Assembly (NCBI GenBank): GCA_030066195.1
Contig: JASJCB010000040.1
Location: 1 to 64,000, forward strand
Length of the DNA: 64,000 bases
Origin: Acidobacteriota bacterium
GTDB lineage: Bacteria; Acidobacteriota; Holophagae; Acanthopleuribacterales; Acanthopleuribacteraceae
Direction of reading: 5' to 3'
Part shown: positions 26,031 to 34,406 of the stretch, one piece after another
Position numbering within the stretch: the stretch's first letter is position 1
How the letters are laid out: every line of letters starts with the position of its first letter
The notes under the pieces: generated by a model
Told to the model about the DNA's origin: nothing
Databases searched by the model: none
Seen by the model: only the letters and a program-made list of their open reading frames with translations
Position numbers and translations under genes: made by a program

Positions 26031-26060
26031 TTGTTGATTATTTCTATATTTTTTCAACAA
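26031..26060. promoter_or_regulatory. Inverted repeat between divergent promoters
   Basis: TTGTTGA (26031-26037) and TCAACAA (26054-26060) are perfect arms 16 bp apart, sitting between two back-to-back promoters. This is a candidate shared operator for the divergent cassette. Confidence 0.45.
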
Positions 26061-26065
26061 ATTTC

Positions 26066-26094
26066 TTGCATATCTATGCCGGCGGATATATATT
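26066..26094 (+). promoter_or_regulatory. Sigma-70-type promoter, plus strand
   Basis: TTGCAT (26066-26071) and TATATT (26089-26094) with a 17-bp spacer. The start would be near 26101, giving a leader of about 24 bases before the His-rich gene, which includes its AAAGGAG ribosome site. Confidence 0.65.
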
Positions 26095-26124
26095 CCCTGT
26101 AACCTGATTGAAAGGAGTTAGCTA

Positions 26125-26352
26125 ATGAAGAAGAATACAACGACAGCCAGATCAGCCTCACCCAAGCACACGCCTTTGTCCACCACGCCGCACTCCCGCC
26201 ATGCACACGACACATCCGGGCCGCACCTTCACCCAGTTCATGAAGATCATCATTCCAATAGTGACCATAAGCTCCCGCTCCAGAATTCCCATCACCAACA
26301 CGACCCCCATGAAGGCGATGAGCAACCCCATCATCGCCATCATTCCCATTGA
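26125..26352 (+). CDS. His-rich 75-aa peptide
   Basis: Nineteen of 75 residues are histidine, mostly in the second half, with runs such as HEDHHSNSDHK and the ending HHRHHSH; Ser, Thr, Pro and Asp make up much of the rest. AAAGGAG lies seven bases before the ATG and a promoter lies 31 bp upstream. A metal-binding (Ni, Zn or Cu) peptide or a modified-peptide precursor are both possible. The opposite strand also has an open frame that reads as a Met-rich hydrophobic protein, because CAT/CAC become ATG/GTG; I prefer the plus strand for its promoter and ribosome site and the tandem gene downstream. Confidence 0.5.
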   Translation: MKKNTTTARSASPKHTPLSTTPHSRHAHDTSGPHLHPVHEDHHSNSDHKLPLQNSHHQHDPHEGDEQPHHRHHSH

Positions 26353-26436
26353 TGCGGGACCTCGAGTGGTGGTGGCCGTGACGGCTTCTTTGTCTCTTTT
26401 CTGTCGCGGTGCACCCCACTCATCAGGAGTATCATA

Positions 26437-27078
26437 ATGCCAGTTTTAGTTTCGGAGAACCCTGTAGGCAGGGATCATTTCGGCTCATGGGGTGTTGCCC
26501 CTAAGGTCCTGCTATTCAACAATTTTACATTCACAAAGCCTCGAGAGCTCCCGCCTTTCCAGTTGTTGAACCTGGCTATCCCCAAGGGTGGCGTTTATGC
26601 TCTTTGCGGTGAACATGCGGAGCGCCTGCCCGGCGTTTTGATGGGTCGTGAAACCGGTAATGCCGGCGGTACAATACTAATAAACGGCCGTCCTCTATTC
26701 GGCTGTTCCCCGGAAGAGCGCACGCGGGCGATGACCATCGGCCATCCTGAGGGCCACGCGCTTCCGGCCAGGAGTGTGCCACTCGTTTTCTTGCTGGGAA
26801 CGCATGTCACACTGGAAGCTGTACAAATCTACGAGGTCCTCGGGCACACCATCCTTTTGTGTGCCGATCAGCCTGGCGATGCCTTTCGCCTGGCGCACCG
26901 AGTATTCGTTTTAAAAGACGGCTTCATTTCCGAAGCAGGTTCCTACGACAGGCTGGTTTCCCGTCGTGGTTTGTTTAGCCAGCTCAACAATAATAACTCA
27001 AAATTTGTAGATATTTCAAAGCCTATGCTGCCACTCTATCAACAAAGAACACATGTGGAGCGGCCCTATGAAGAGTAG
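26437..27078 (+). CDS. Degenerate ABC ATPase-like protein, catalytic motifs lost
   Basis: A 213-aa frame with AGGAG seven bases before the ATG. It follows an exporter-type ABC nucleotide-binding domain in part: PPFQLLNLAIPKGGVYALCG, GGTILINGRPLFGCSPEERT and a D-loop/H-loop end HRVFVLKDGFISEAGSYDRL. The Walker A position reads GEHAERLPG (no GKS/T), the helical subdomain with the LSGGQ signature is missing, the Walker B region reads VFLLGTHVTLEA where LLDEPTSALD is expected, and the H-loop His is gone (CADQPGDA). It should not hydrolyse ATP. The frame is nevertheless intact, so it may be a pseudoenzyme with a binding role, or an in-frame relic. No membrane partner is seen nearby. Confidence 0.6.
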   Translation: MPVLVSENPVGRDHFGSWGVAPKVLLFNNFTFTKPRELPPFQLLNLAIPKGGVYALCGEHAERLPGVLMGRETGNAGGTILINGRPLFGCSPEERTRAMTIGHPEGHALPARSVPLVFLLGTHVTLEAVQIYEVLGHTILLCADQPGDAFRLAHRVFVLKDGFISEAGSYDRLVSRRGLFSQLNNNNSKFVDISKPMLPLYQQRTHVERPYEE

Positions 27079-27283
27079 TTTTAAAGATAAAGACCTGGTA
27101 GACCACGGCAAGCTCTACCCAGATAACAACCGCCAACGGCATCATAAGCAGTCAAACCGGATCGACGAGGCAAAGGGAGAGCTGGTCCAAATTCATCTGA
27201 GGACCCATTGTGTGCGGCCGCGATGTTGGTGCCGCAAAAAGTATAAAAAGGCGCCTGGTGTATTTCTCCCGCACCAGGAATGA
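27068..27283 (+). CDS. Small basic protein, 71 aa, unknown
   Basis: Begins MKSSFKDKDLVDHGKLYPD and contains HCVRPRCWCRKKYKK (three closely spaced Cys). The ATG overlaps the end of the ABC-like gene by 11 bases with GGAG upstream, so coupled translation is likely. It is the last gene before a strong terminator. No family recognised. The Cys cluster and the His-rich gene in the same unit hint at metal handling, which is only inference. Confidence 0.4.
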   Translation: MKSSFKDKDLVDHGKLYPDNNRQRHHKQSNRIDEAKGELVQIHLRTHCVRPRCWCRKKYKKAPGVFLPHQE

Positions 27284-27356
27284 ATGGATCATTTGAGCAA
27301 CCTTTTCGGGTTGCCGGCTTCTGTCAGCGACCTTTTTTATGTCCCCAGGGAAGGAG

Positions 27357-27383
27357 AAAAGGGGCCGTTTTTCGGCCCCTTTT
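27357..27383. terminator. Strong intrinsic terminator, bidirectional
   Basis: AAAAGGGGCCG (27357-27367), loop TTTTT, CGGCCCCTTTT (27373-27383): an 11-bp perfect stem with A and T runs on either side. It ends the His-rich/ABC-like/71-aa transcription unit. Confidence 0.85.
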
Positions 27384-28422
27384 CATTCTTGTGGTCTGTT
27401 TTTCCAGTAGCTTAGCTGCGTCTCTTGCTCCAGGCGATGAGTCCTTGGACCTTGGCCCGGGCCTTGCCGTTTTCGAACTACAGTCTTCGCCCGGGAAAAC
27501 ACCACCGCCGGCGTTTCGGGTGCGTTGATTTATGCTGAGCCGTTAGTGGTAGGACATTATAAAACCTGCTCCGGCCATGATTGTTGGACCTTAACCTCAA
27601 CGCGGACCGACCTTTCGTCGTCCTAAAGATTGAGTAGCCTCAGTAGGTTGGAGAAAGCCGATCGCTCAAACCTCCCATCGGGTTGAAACCATTGCCGATT
27701 TCACGATTGAAAGCCGGCGATTGTCTTTTTATACGCATGGTTGAACTGCCTAATAGGAAACACACCGTTACCGCTATCTTGATTTTTTTCCGGCGACCCT
27801 CGGAATCGGGATTGCCAAGCTATGCCGAGAGCCCGAAATGGATCATTCCGAAACGGGCCGCTTGGATACCGGCTGTCTTTTCCTAAATACTCGCGCTTCA
27901 TGGTGAACATTCGGGTTTCAAATGGTAGATCGTCGTCACTCGGCGCCTGCTTGCCGCGCCGGCCGGCAACACCCCGGTGAACCGGCATCTTATTCCGGGC
28001 GAAAAAGTATTAATCCTCGTGCCCCGATCCCTTGATTTCGCCTCAAAACAGGCCATACTTGCATCCGCAAATCAACATCCCCGGCTCAAGAACCTTAATC
28101 CCGGATTTCCGAGGGTACCTCCTTGAGCTGGGGAGGTACGTACATGTGACATGTGGGTACATCCTTGAGCCGGGGGGTACCCTCGGAAATCCATTGCCTT
28201 AGTTCCTGAGCCGGGGAAATACCCTATGAAATTCCCACCCGTACATCCCCGGCCCGAGGAGGTAGCCACATGTGGCATGTGGGCACCTCCCTGACGGAAG
28301 GAAGTAGCCATATGGATACGAAGATGCACTTTTTTCGGGCCCCAAAATGACCCCTTAAAAGTGTAAGCCACTGAATTCAAAGGTGAAGGTTCGATTTTGA
28401 GCCGGATTGCTTATGGAGCGCA
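27384..28422. other. 1-kb stretch without recognisable genes
   Basis: No convincing gene is seen. Short frames on both strands lack ribosome sites and motifs. The right half (28070-28330) consists of imperfect repeats described separately. The stretch closes the A+T-richer accessory island before the conserved gene at 28423. Confidence 0.5.
28103..28192. repeat. 17-bp inverted repeat within a 126-bp imperfect tandem array
   Basis: GGATTTCCGAGGGTACC (28103-28119) and GGTACCCTCGGAAATCC (28176-28192) are perfect arms 56 bp apart. Between them lie TCCTTGAGC-C/T-GGGG direct repeats and an ACATGTG motif; the ACATGTG...CATGTGGG block recurs 126 bp later at 28268. The array is non-coding in appearance and probably mobile or recombinogenic. 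Confidence 0.7.
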
Positions 28423-29247
28423 TTACTGCCAGCCCTTTTTGATTTCTTTGGCTTGGAAACTTTCGAAGAAAAGATCGGCCTGGGCTTCGTTCAGGGCGCC
28501 GCGTACGGTTCGTTTGAGCGGTTGCGCCCGGTTGGGACTGTAGTCCGTATAGCAGAAGACGAACGGCGGGAAGTCGTGATCGTCCTCGTGTTTGTTGGTT
28601 CGCCAGGTGATGAGTTTGCGCACCGAGGTTTTGCCCTTGGTGACCTTGGTCCAGACCCGGCGTCGCAGGATTTCCGAAGTTCGATAGTGAATGGTTCGGC
28701 GCGAGCTCTCCAGGTTGTCCAGGTCTACCAGGTCGCGCAGTTGCGTCAGGCGCAGGTCCTCGGGATTGACGCCCTTGTCGTCACGCAAGCGCACGAACAC
28801 TGAGAACAACAGGTCCACGAACCGTTCGGGCAGGCAGGGTTCCCAGCCCGAGTCCTCATCGTATTGCAGCAGGGCTTCCGGGGCGTCCAACTGGTAGACC
28901 AGACGCGTCGTATGGTCCAGGTAGGTATCGATGGAAACCGTTTCTTCCAGTTCGATGGTGCGCTTGAAGGAAGACTCCAGCTTCTCCAGCGGCTTGCCGT
29001 CGGCGTCCACCGCGTTCAGCTCGGCGCGCTCTACCCATTGGCCGACAGTGTCTACATGGCCGAGCTCGAAGGCGCCTTGACCGAAGATATGGGCGCCGTC
29101 CGCCGATAGCGCTCCGAAGTAACAGGGTTGCCCGTCCCGGTCGACGGCCTTTTTGACTACCCGGCCGTAGACCCGAGCCCGGTCCAGTTTGGCAATCGGT
29201 GTTTCGTATTGCTCGCCCGCGTGGGCGAAGATCAGTTTTCTGGCCAT
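28423..29247 (-). CDS. Conserved unknown protein, 274 aa
   Basis: Begins MARKLIFAHAGEQYETPI and carries YFGALSADGAHIFGQGAFELG and VDTVGQWVERAELNAVD, a pattern I recall from uncharacterised proteins with a short N-terminal beta-domain. The middle is helical and acidic, the C-terminus basic. The ATG at 29247 is chosen over one five codons upstream because of the conserved-looking MARKL start; ribosome signals are weak for both. No signal peptide or membrane segment, so cytoplasmic. Function unknown. Confidence 0.65.
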   Translation of the reverse strand: MARKLIFAHAGEQYETPIAKLDRARVYGRVVKKAVDRDGQPCYFGALSADGAHIFGQGAFELGHVDTVGQWVERAELNAVDADGKPLEKLESSFKRTIELEETVSIDTYLDHTTRLVYQLDAPEALLQYDEDSGWEPCLPERFVDLLFSVFVRLRDDKGVNPEDLRLTQLRDLVDLDNLESSRRTIHYRTSEILRRRVWTKVTKGKTSVRKLITWRTNKHEDDHDFPPFVFCYTDYSPNRAQPLKRTVRGALNEAQADLFFESFQAKEIKKGWQ

Positions 29248-29509
29248 CCCCGAGAACCTCATGTAGCAATAATAATTATTTCTATTCTATGCCCCGGAGC
29301 TACCCATTTCGGCGAGTCGTCGAGTTTTTTACAGAAGTTTGATTATCGTCGCGAATAAAAATTATTTGGAGACACCCGTCTGTTCGGCAATCGGCTCTCT
29401 TACGGCTCCGCGTGCACCCATTCAAGGTTCGTTAGCGACCAGATGATGATAAGGTACCCATGCGCCCTGACCCGGTTCAGGTTCGATCACCATTGATGGA
29501 GGAACCCTC

Positions 29510-31435
29510 ATGCACAAAATCATTCCAGTCCTTTTTGTCCTTTTGCTTTGCGTCGCCTGCGGTCCGTCGCCCGCGCCCGCGCCCAATGAGCCGGCGCCCG
29601 ACGCGCCTCCGTTCCAAACCTACACCATGGCCCAATTCATGAAAACCACCAGCGTCATGGGCGGTTCGTTCAACAAGGGCGAAACCAAAATGCTGGTCAC
29701 CAGTAACCAGTCCGGCATCTTCAATGTCTACAGCATCGATCTGGCCACGGGCGAAAAAACACCGTTGACCCAATCACAAGAGACCACATTCGGTTCCGGG
29801 TACTTCCATCACGACGATCGCTTTATCTATCGCGCCGATCAGGGCGGCAACGAGGAGTACCACCTATACGTGGGCGGCGGTGAGGGCGACCCGATCGACC
29901 TGACCGTGGATGCGGGCATCCGCGAGAATTTCCGGGGGTTTGCCCACGACGGCAACAGCTTCTTCGTGGAGAGCAACCGCCGCGACAAGCGCTTCATGGA
30001 CCTTTACCGGATAGACGCCAAGACCCTGGAACGCAAAATGTTCTACCAAAACGACGTCGGCATGGAATTCTACGATATCAGCCGGGATCAACAATGGCTG
30101 ACCCTGGGTAAGAACCTCTCCAGCCTTGAAGACAAACTCTATCTGGTCAACCTGAAAGAAGGCGGCGAACCCAAGCAGATCGAGCCGGTGCAGGGCGGCA
30201 AGGCGCGCATGGTTTCGGCCGAGTTCGGGCCCGAAAATCGTTACCTCTACTATCGGAGCGACGAGGAAGGCGAGTTCATGGGCCTCTACCGTTACGAACT
30301 GGCGACCGGTAATCGCGAAGCCGTACGCAAGGCCGAGTGGAATGTAAGCTGGGCAACCTTCAGCCACAACGGGCTCTGGCGAACCGTCGCCCTGAACTGG
30401 GACGGGGTGACCCGACTGGAAATCATCAACACCAAAACCGGTAACGCGCTGAAGCTGCCCGATCTACCGGAAGGCAATCTGTCCAGCGTGGTCTTCTCGC
30501 GTAGCGGCAACTACATGCGTTTCTATTTGGACAGTGACGCGGCGCCCGCCAATCTCTACCTGTACAACTTGACGAACGGGAAACTGACGACTCTCACCGA
30601 TAACCTGAACCCCGAGATCTACGCCGGCCACCTGGTGTCCAGCGAGGTGGTGCGCTTCAACGCGCGCGACGGCCTGGAGATTCCGGGATTCCTGTACAAA
30701 CCCAAGGGCGCCTCCGCGACGAACCAGGTACCGGCCCTGTTGTGGATTCACGGCGGACCCGGCGGACAAAGCCGGCCGTCCTACCGCGCCGAAATTCAGT
30801 TCCTGATCAATCACGGTTACGCGATCTACATGGTCAACAACCGCGGCTCTTCCGGGTACGGTAAAACCTTTTTTGCCGCCGACGACCGCAAGCACGGCAA
30901 GGAGCCGCTGTGGGATTGCGTGGACGCAAAGAACTATCTGAAAACCCTGGACTGGGTCAATCCCGAAAAGATCGGCATCATGGGCGGTTCCTACGGCGGT
31001 TACATGACCGCGGCGGCCCTGGCTTTCGAGCCCGACGAGTTCGTGATCGGCATCAATATCTTCGGCGTCACCAACTGGATTCGCACCCTGGAGAACATTC
31101 CGCCCTATTGGGAGAGCTTCCGCCAGGCGCTGTATGACGAGTTGGGCGACCCCAAGAAGGACCGCGAGATGCTGTACGCCATATCGCCGGTATTCCACGG
31201 CGACAAGATCACCAAACCCATCATGATCCTGCAGGGCGCCAATGACCCTCGGGTCGTCAAAGAAGAAAGCGACGACCTGGTGGAAGCCATTCGCAAAAAC
31301 AACGGCATCGTGGAGTACGTGGTCTTTGAAGACGAGGGCCACGGTTTCCGCAAGAGCAAAAACCGCATCGAGGGCTTCGAGAAGGTCTTGAAGTTCGCCG
31401 ACAAGTACCTGAAAGCGGACAAACCCGTGTTTTAA
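29510..31435 (+). CDS. S9-family serine peptidase (prolyl oligopeptidase type), lipoprotein
   Basis: Cleaves short peptides, probably in the periplasm or at the outer membrane. The 641-aa protein has a lipoprotein-type leader (MHKIIPVLFVLLLCVAC; the lipobox is unusual in having Cys at -3). An N-terminal beta-propeller (about 40-380) with YSIDLATGEK- and LYRYELATGN-like blades is followed by the alpha/beta-hydrolase domain. The triad is Ser494 (GGSYGGYM), Asp579 (GANDPRV) and His611 (DEGHGFR). GGAGG lies seven bases before the ATG. It is a single gene, convergent with the HEAT-repeat operon. Confidence 0.95.
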   Translation: MHKIIPVLFVLLLCVACGPSPAPAPNEPAPDAPPFQTYTMAQFMKTTSVMGGSFNKGETKMLVTSNQSGIFNVYSIDLATGEKTPLTQSQETTFGSGYFHHDDRFIYRADQGGNEEYHLYVGGGEGDPIDLTVDAGIRENFRGFAHDGNSFFVESNRRDKRFMDLYRIDAKTLERKMFYQNDVGMEFYDISRDQQWLTLGKNLSSLEDKLYLVNLKEGGEPKQIEPVQGGKARMVSAEFGPENRYLYYRSDEEGEFMGLYRYELATGNREAVRKAEWNVSWATFSHNGLWRTVALNWDGVTRLEIINTKTGNALKLPDLPEGNLSSVVFSRSGNYMRFYLDSDAAPANLYLYNLTNGKLTTLTDNLNPEIYAGHLVSSEVVRFNARDGLEIPGFLYKPKGASATNQVPALLWIHGGPGGQSRPSYRAEIQFLINHGYAIYMVNNRGSSGYGKTFFAADDRKHGKEPLWDCVDAKNYLKTLDWVNPEKIGIMGGSYGGYMTAAALAFEPDEFVIGINIFGVTNWIRTLENIPPYWESFRQALYDELGDPKKDREMLYAISPVFHGDKITKPIMILQGANDPRVVKEESDDLVEAIRKNNGIVEYVVFEDEGHGFRKSKNRIEGFEKVLKFADKYLKADKPVF

Positions 31436-31450
31436 CCCGTCATGATCAGA

Positions 31451-31486
31451 AGGCAATTGCCGGAGCTTGCATCCCGGCAATTGCCT
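31451..31486. terminator. Hairpin between convergent genes
   Basis: AGGCAATTGCCGG (31451-31463) and CCGGCAATTGCCT (31474-31486) form a perfect 13-bp stem with a 10-base loop, 15 bp after the S9 peptidase stop. There is no T-run, only TCTTC, so termination is probable but not textbook. Confidence 0.6.
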
Positions 31487-31608
31487 CTTCGATGATAAGC
31501 CGGGAAAACAGCGATAGAAGGTCACTCGACTCGGTGGGTTGTCCGCTTCAACGGCGAAATGGTCGTGGTGATTCGCGATCCCGGCCGGCGTGTGTCCACC
31601 GAGGAGTA

Positions 31609-32970
31609 TCAGGGTTCTTCCAGGATTTCCTTCATATAGGCTCGGGCCTCGTCATTGCGCATCAGGGATAGGAAACGCACCGCTTTCAAGCGTAAATCCT
31701 CGTTTGTTTCCTTCCTGGCAATCGCAATCAGTTCTTTGGCCGCGCCCCCGGTGAACAGGCATTGCAAGGCGACCTCGCGCACTTCCTTGCTTGGATCGTT
31801 TTCGTAGACAGCCACGATTTCGTTCTTGCCGATCTTGCGGGAAAAGGCATAGGCTTTCAGAGCTTCCGCACGCAGTCTGTCATTGGTCTCGGTCTCCATG
31901 ATCTCCTTCAACAGCGCGCAGCCGGACGGCATCATGGCCTCGATGATGACGGCCTTTTGTTTTACCGTTTCCGCGCTTTCGTAAATGCCGTTCAAAGTCT
32001 CGCATTCACCGACGATGCCCAGGTTCCTGATCGCCATGGCCTTTTCTTCCGGAGTTCCAGTGCGGTAGACCTCCTTGAAGAAATCGGCGGCCTGCCGATT
32101 GGGCAACATGGCCTGAAGTATCGCCAGGCGTTTTTCGGCATCTTCCTCGGCGCGGTACATGGCCGTCAACTTCTCGCTGCCGCCCATGACGCCCAGTGCG
32201 CGCATGGCCTTCTCACGTACCTCGCCCGAGCCTTCCTTTGCCACGTGCTCCAATTTGTCCAGTTGCCTGCCGGTCGCCCAGGCGTTGACGACCATCTCTT
32301 TGACGCCGTCGTCGCCCGTTTCGTAGATCTCGTCCAGGGCCTGCCCGGCTTCCCGGCCGCCTTGGAATCCCAATAGTTGGATGCCCTTCTCCCGCAACGC
32401 CGGGTAGCGCTCGCCCCGGGCAATCGAGGTGACGATCTCGCGCGCCTCGGGTGTGCGCATCTGGCTGAGTACGAACAGGGTCCCTTCCTTCAGGTCTTGC
32501 GAGCTCTTACCGGCCAGGATCTTTTTGGCAATCGGCAGTCCTTCTTCGGGGGGCATGTGCAGCAGGCCGGTAAGCGCGGCCATTTTGGTTTCGTCTTCCA
32601 GGTCGGGCTCCCTGCCCGCCGCCATGCCGATCTCCTCGGCCAGTTCCCTGCCGTCGCGGGCCCAACCGGTTTCCGGATAGCGGCTCTCCAGTTTCTTCAG
32701 GGTCAGCATGGCCTCGGCCTGCATGTTCAGCTTGTTCTGGGCATAGGCCTTCCAATACAAGGCGCCGGCGCCCTCCTTACCGTCGTTTTCCAAGACCTTG
32801 TCGAAATGGGCCGACGCATCTTCCCAACGCCGGTCCTTCAATGCTTTACGGCCCAAGGCGTAGTCTTCCGAAACGCCCGCTTCCTCTTGCTGACTTGGAT
32901 GACGAACCCCGCCGGTCAGGAGAGCAAAGGAGAGTAAAGCGACGGCGGCCGGGGCGATGACGATTTTCAT
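31609..32970 (-). CDS. HEAT-repeat secreted protein in sigma-factor operon
   Basis: 453 aa. A signal-type N-terminus (IVIAPAAVALLSFALLTGG) is followed by a TPR-like segment (about 35-110) and then roughly nine HEAT-like helical pairs with recurrent motifs such as REKGIQLLGFQGG, REKAMRALGVMGG and EKAMAIRNLGIVG. Such solenoids bind proteins; no catalysis is expected. AGGAG, its ribosome site, overlaps the anti-sigma stop region nine bases upstream, so the sigma factor, anti-sigma factor and this protein form one operon. It may be the extracytoplasmic sensor or a target of the sigma factor. Confidence 0.85.
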   Translation of the reverse strand: MKIVIAPAAVALLSFALLTGGVRHPSQQEEAGVSEDYALGRKALKDRRWEDASAHFDKVLENDGKEGAGALYWKAYAQNKLNMQAEAMLTLKKLESRYPETGWARDGRELAEEIGMAAGREPDLEDETKMAALTGLLHMPPEEGLPIAKKILAGKSSQDLKEGTLFVLSQMRTPEAREIVTSIARGERYPALREKGIQLLGFQGGREAGQALDEIYETGDDGVKEMVVNAWATGRQLDKLEHVAKEGSGEVREKAMRALGVMGGSEKLTAMYRAEEDAEKRLAILQAMLPNRQAADFFKEVYRTGTPEEKAMAIRNLGIVGECETLNGIYESAETVKQKAVIIEAMMPSGCALLKEIMETETNDRLRAEALKAYAFSRKIGKNEIVAVYENDPSKEVREVALQCLFTGGAAKELIAIARKETNEDLRLKAVRFLSLMRNDEARAYMKEILEEP

Positions 32971-32979
32971 AAGCTGCTC

Positions 32980-33693
32980 CTAGATGCGGGTGTCTTCCAT
33001 GGTTTCGGTGCGCCGTTCGCGGACGTGGTTCTCGAAGACGCGTATTTTGAAAATGATCTCCGTGCGTTCCTCACGGGTTACCACTTGCACGGAATCGGCG
33101 CCCATCCCGCTACGGTTGGCCAGTTCGACCAGGATGATTTCCAGCTCGTCCAAAAAATTCGCCAGCTGGATTTCCTCGCCGAGCCAGGCGGCCTGACGCA
33201 TCAAGCGATTGTCGTCTACCAGGTAGCGGGCCTGTTCCCGGTTGTAGGCGTTGTCCGCATTGCGGTTGGTTACCTCGGTCAAAAAGACCTGGGCGCGCTC
33301 CAGGTGACTGCCGACGGCTGCCAGTAAAGCGCGCTGCCGCATGAGTTCCTCGTCGACGGGCGGCGCATCGGGTTTGGAGATGCGGCCGGCCATAAAAGCC
33401 AGGACGAGGAGAAACGCGGCGGCGAAGGCGGGCCCGGTCCAGGCGGGCAGGCGAAACCAGGCGCGTTTGACCTTTTTCTCCGGTAACCGGTTACGGATTG
33501 CGTTCCACACCCGGCGGCCGTAATCGGGTCCCCGTTCGGGAACCTCCAGGTGAACACTGCCGAGCATGGCCGCCAGGGCGCGGTAGCGTTGCGCGCAACC
33601 CTTGCAGGAATCGATGTGGCCTTGCAGGGTTTCGGCATGCCCGGCTTCCCCGTAATACAGCAGGATCAACTGGTCTTCGTTCGGACAACTCAT
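32980..33693 (-). CDS. Anti-sigma factor with zinc-finger-like N-terminus
   Basis: A 237-aa inner-membrane protein that should hold the upstream ECF sigma factor inactive. The N-terminal ZAS-type motif H-x3-C-x2-C is visible in GHIDSCKGCAQRY. One membrane helix (PAFAAAFLLVLAFMAG) lies near 90-107. The periplasmic part is helical, with heptads. The ATG overlaps the sigma-factor stop by four bases (ATGA), the classical arrangement for such pairs. Confidence 0.9.
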   Translation of the reverse strand: MSCPNEDQLILLYYGEAGHAETLQGHIDSCKGCAQRYRALAAMLGSVHLEVPERGPDYGRRVWNAIRNRLPEKKVKRAWFRLPAWTGPAFAAAFLLVLAFMAGRISKPDAPPVDEELMRQRALLAAVGSHLERAQVFLTEVTNRNADNAYNREQARYLVDDNRLMRQAAWLGEEIQLANFLDELEIILVELANRSGMGADSVQVVTREERTEIIFKIRVFENHVRERRTETMEDTRI

Positions 33694-34256
33694 GAGGTCA
33701 CCCCCGTACTTAGTGCGGCGCGCAGTTTGCGAACCGCTCGGAAGATGGCTTGTTTGGCGGTATTGACGCTGGTATCCAACACCTTGCTGACTTCGGCCAC
33801 CGAAAAGTCCTGGCAATGTCGCAGCACAAACGCGGTGCGTTCCTGGTGGGTCAAGCCGTCCAGACCGGCGTGGATGCGACGGCCCAGTTGACCGGCGTAG
33901 GCGTTTTGTTCGGGCGAGGGCGCGGTTTCGGGAGCGGCGTCCAGATGGGCGGCCGCTTCCTCGCCGGCCAGGTGATCGGCGCGAGCTCGGCTTCTGATCA
34001 GGTCCAGCGCGCGGTTGGAGGCGATGCGGAACAGCCAGGTGGATAAGGCGGACCTTCCGTCGAACTTGTCCAGGTTCTTCCAAGCGCGTAGAAAGGTTTC
34101 CTGAACCACGTCCTCGGCCTCGGCCTCATTGCCCAACATGCGAAAAGCCAGACCGAAGACATTGCGACTGTTGGCTTCGACAATCTGCCGAAATGCATTG
34201 GTGTCTCCTTGTTTTGCCTGGGCAATCAGCCGCGCTTCCGTCCCGCTCATGTCCAT
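33690..34256 (-). CDS. ECF RNA polymerase sigma factor
   Basis: 188 aa. Region 2 is seen in FGLAFRMLGNEAEAEDVVQE and FLRAWKNLDKFDGRSALSTW, and region 4 helix-turn-helix in SVAEVSKVLDTSVNTAKQAI. The ATG at 34256 has GAGGG seven bases upstream; an ATG ten codons further up lacks this. It directs polymerase to stress-type promoters, probably including its own. It is the first gene of a three-gene operon with its anti-sigma factor and the HEAT-repeat protein. Confidence 0.93.
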   Translation of the reverse strand: MDMSGTEARLIAQAKQGDTNAFRQIVEANSRNVFGLAFRMLGNEAEAEDVVQETFLRAWKNLDKFDGRSALSTWLFRIASNRALDLIRSRARADHLAGEEAAAHLDAAPETAPSPEQNAYAGQLGRRIHAGLDGLTHQERTAFVLRHCQDFSVAEVSKVLDTSVNTAKQAIFRAVRKLRAALSTGVTS

Positions 34257-34406
34257 TGGACGGCCCTCTCGGAACCTGGTTAGCAAACAGTTTAAACTTT
34301 TTTGGGATGCAATGTTAGTTTGCCGGCGGCCGAATCTAATGTAAATCTAAGCACAAAACACTAAATATGGTAGCCGCCGGGGGGATGTATGCGATAATCT
34401 GTGGTC

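Noticed and set aside
26158..26349. Minus-strand Met-rich hydrophobic frame opposite the His-rich gene
   Set aside because: It can be explained as the antisense of CAT/CAC-rich codons, and the plus strand has a promoter, a good ribosome site and a tandem downstream gene. Kept as a finding, not as a gene.
26201..26437. Third-frame plus-strand ORF ending in TAATG overlap with the ABC-like gene
   Set aside because: No ribosome site at its start; it overlaps the His-rich frame and looks like a frame shadow despite the stop-start overlap.
27280..27528. 82-codon frame starting at the stop of the 71-aa gene
   Set aside because: It runs straight through the strong intrinsic terminator at 27357-27383 and has no recognisable features.
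29270..29509. Possible TPP-like riboswitch before the S9 peptidase gene
   Set aside because: Only a short superficial likeness (CTGACCCGGTTCAGG); the conserved thi-box parts are absent.
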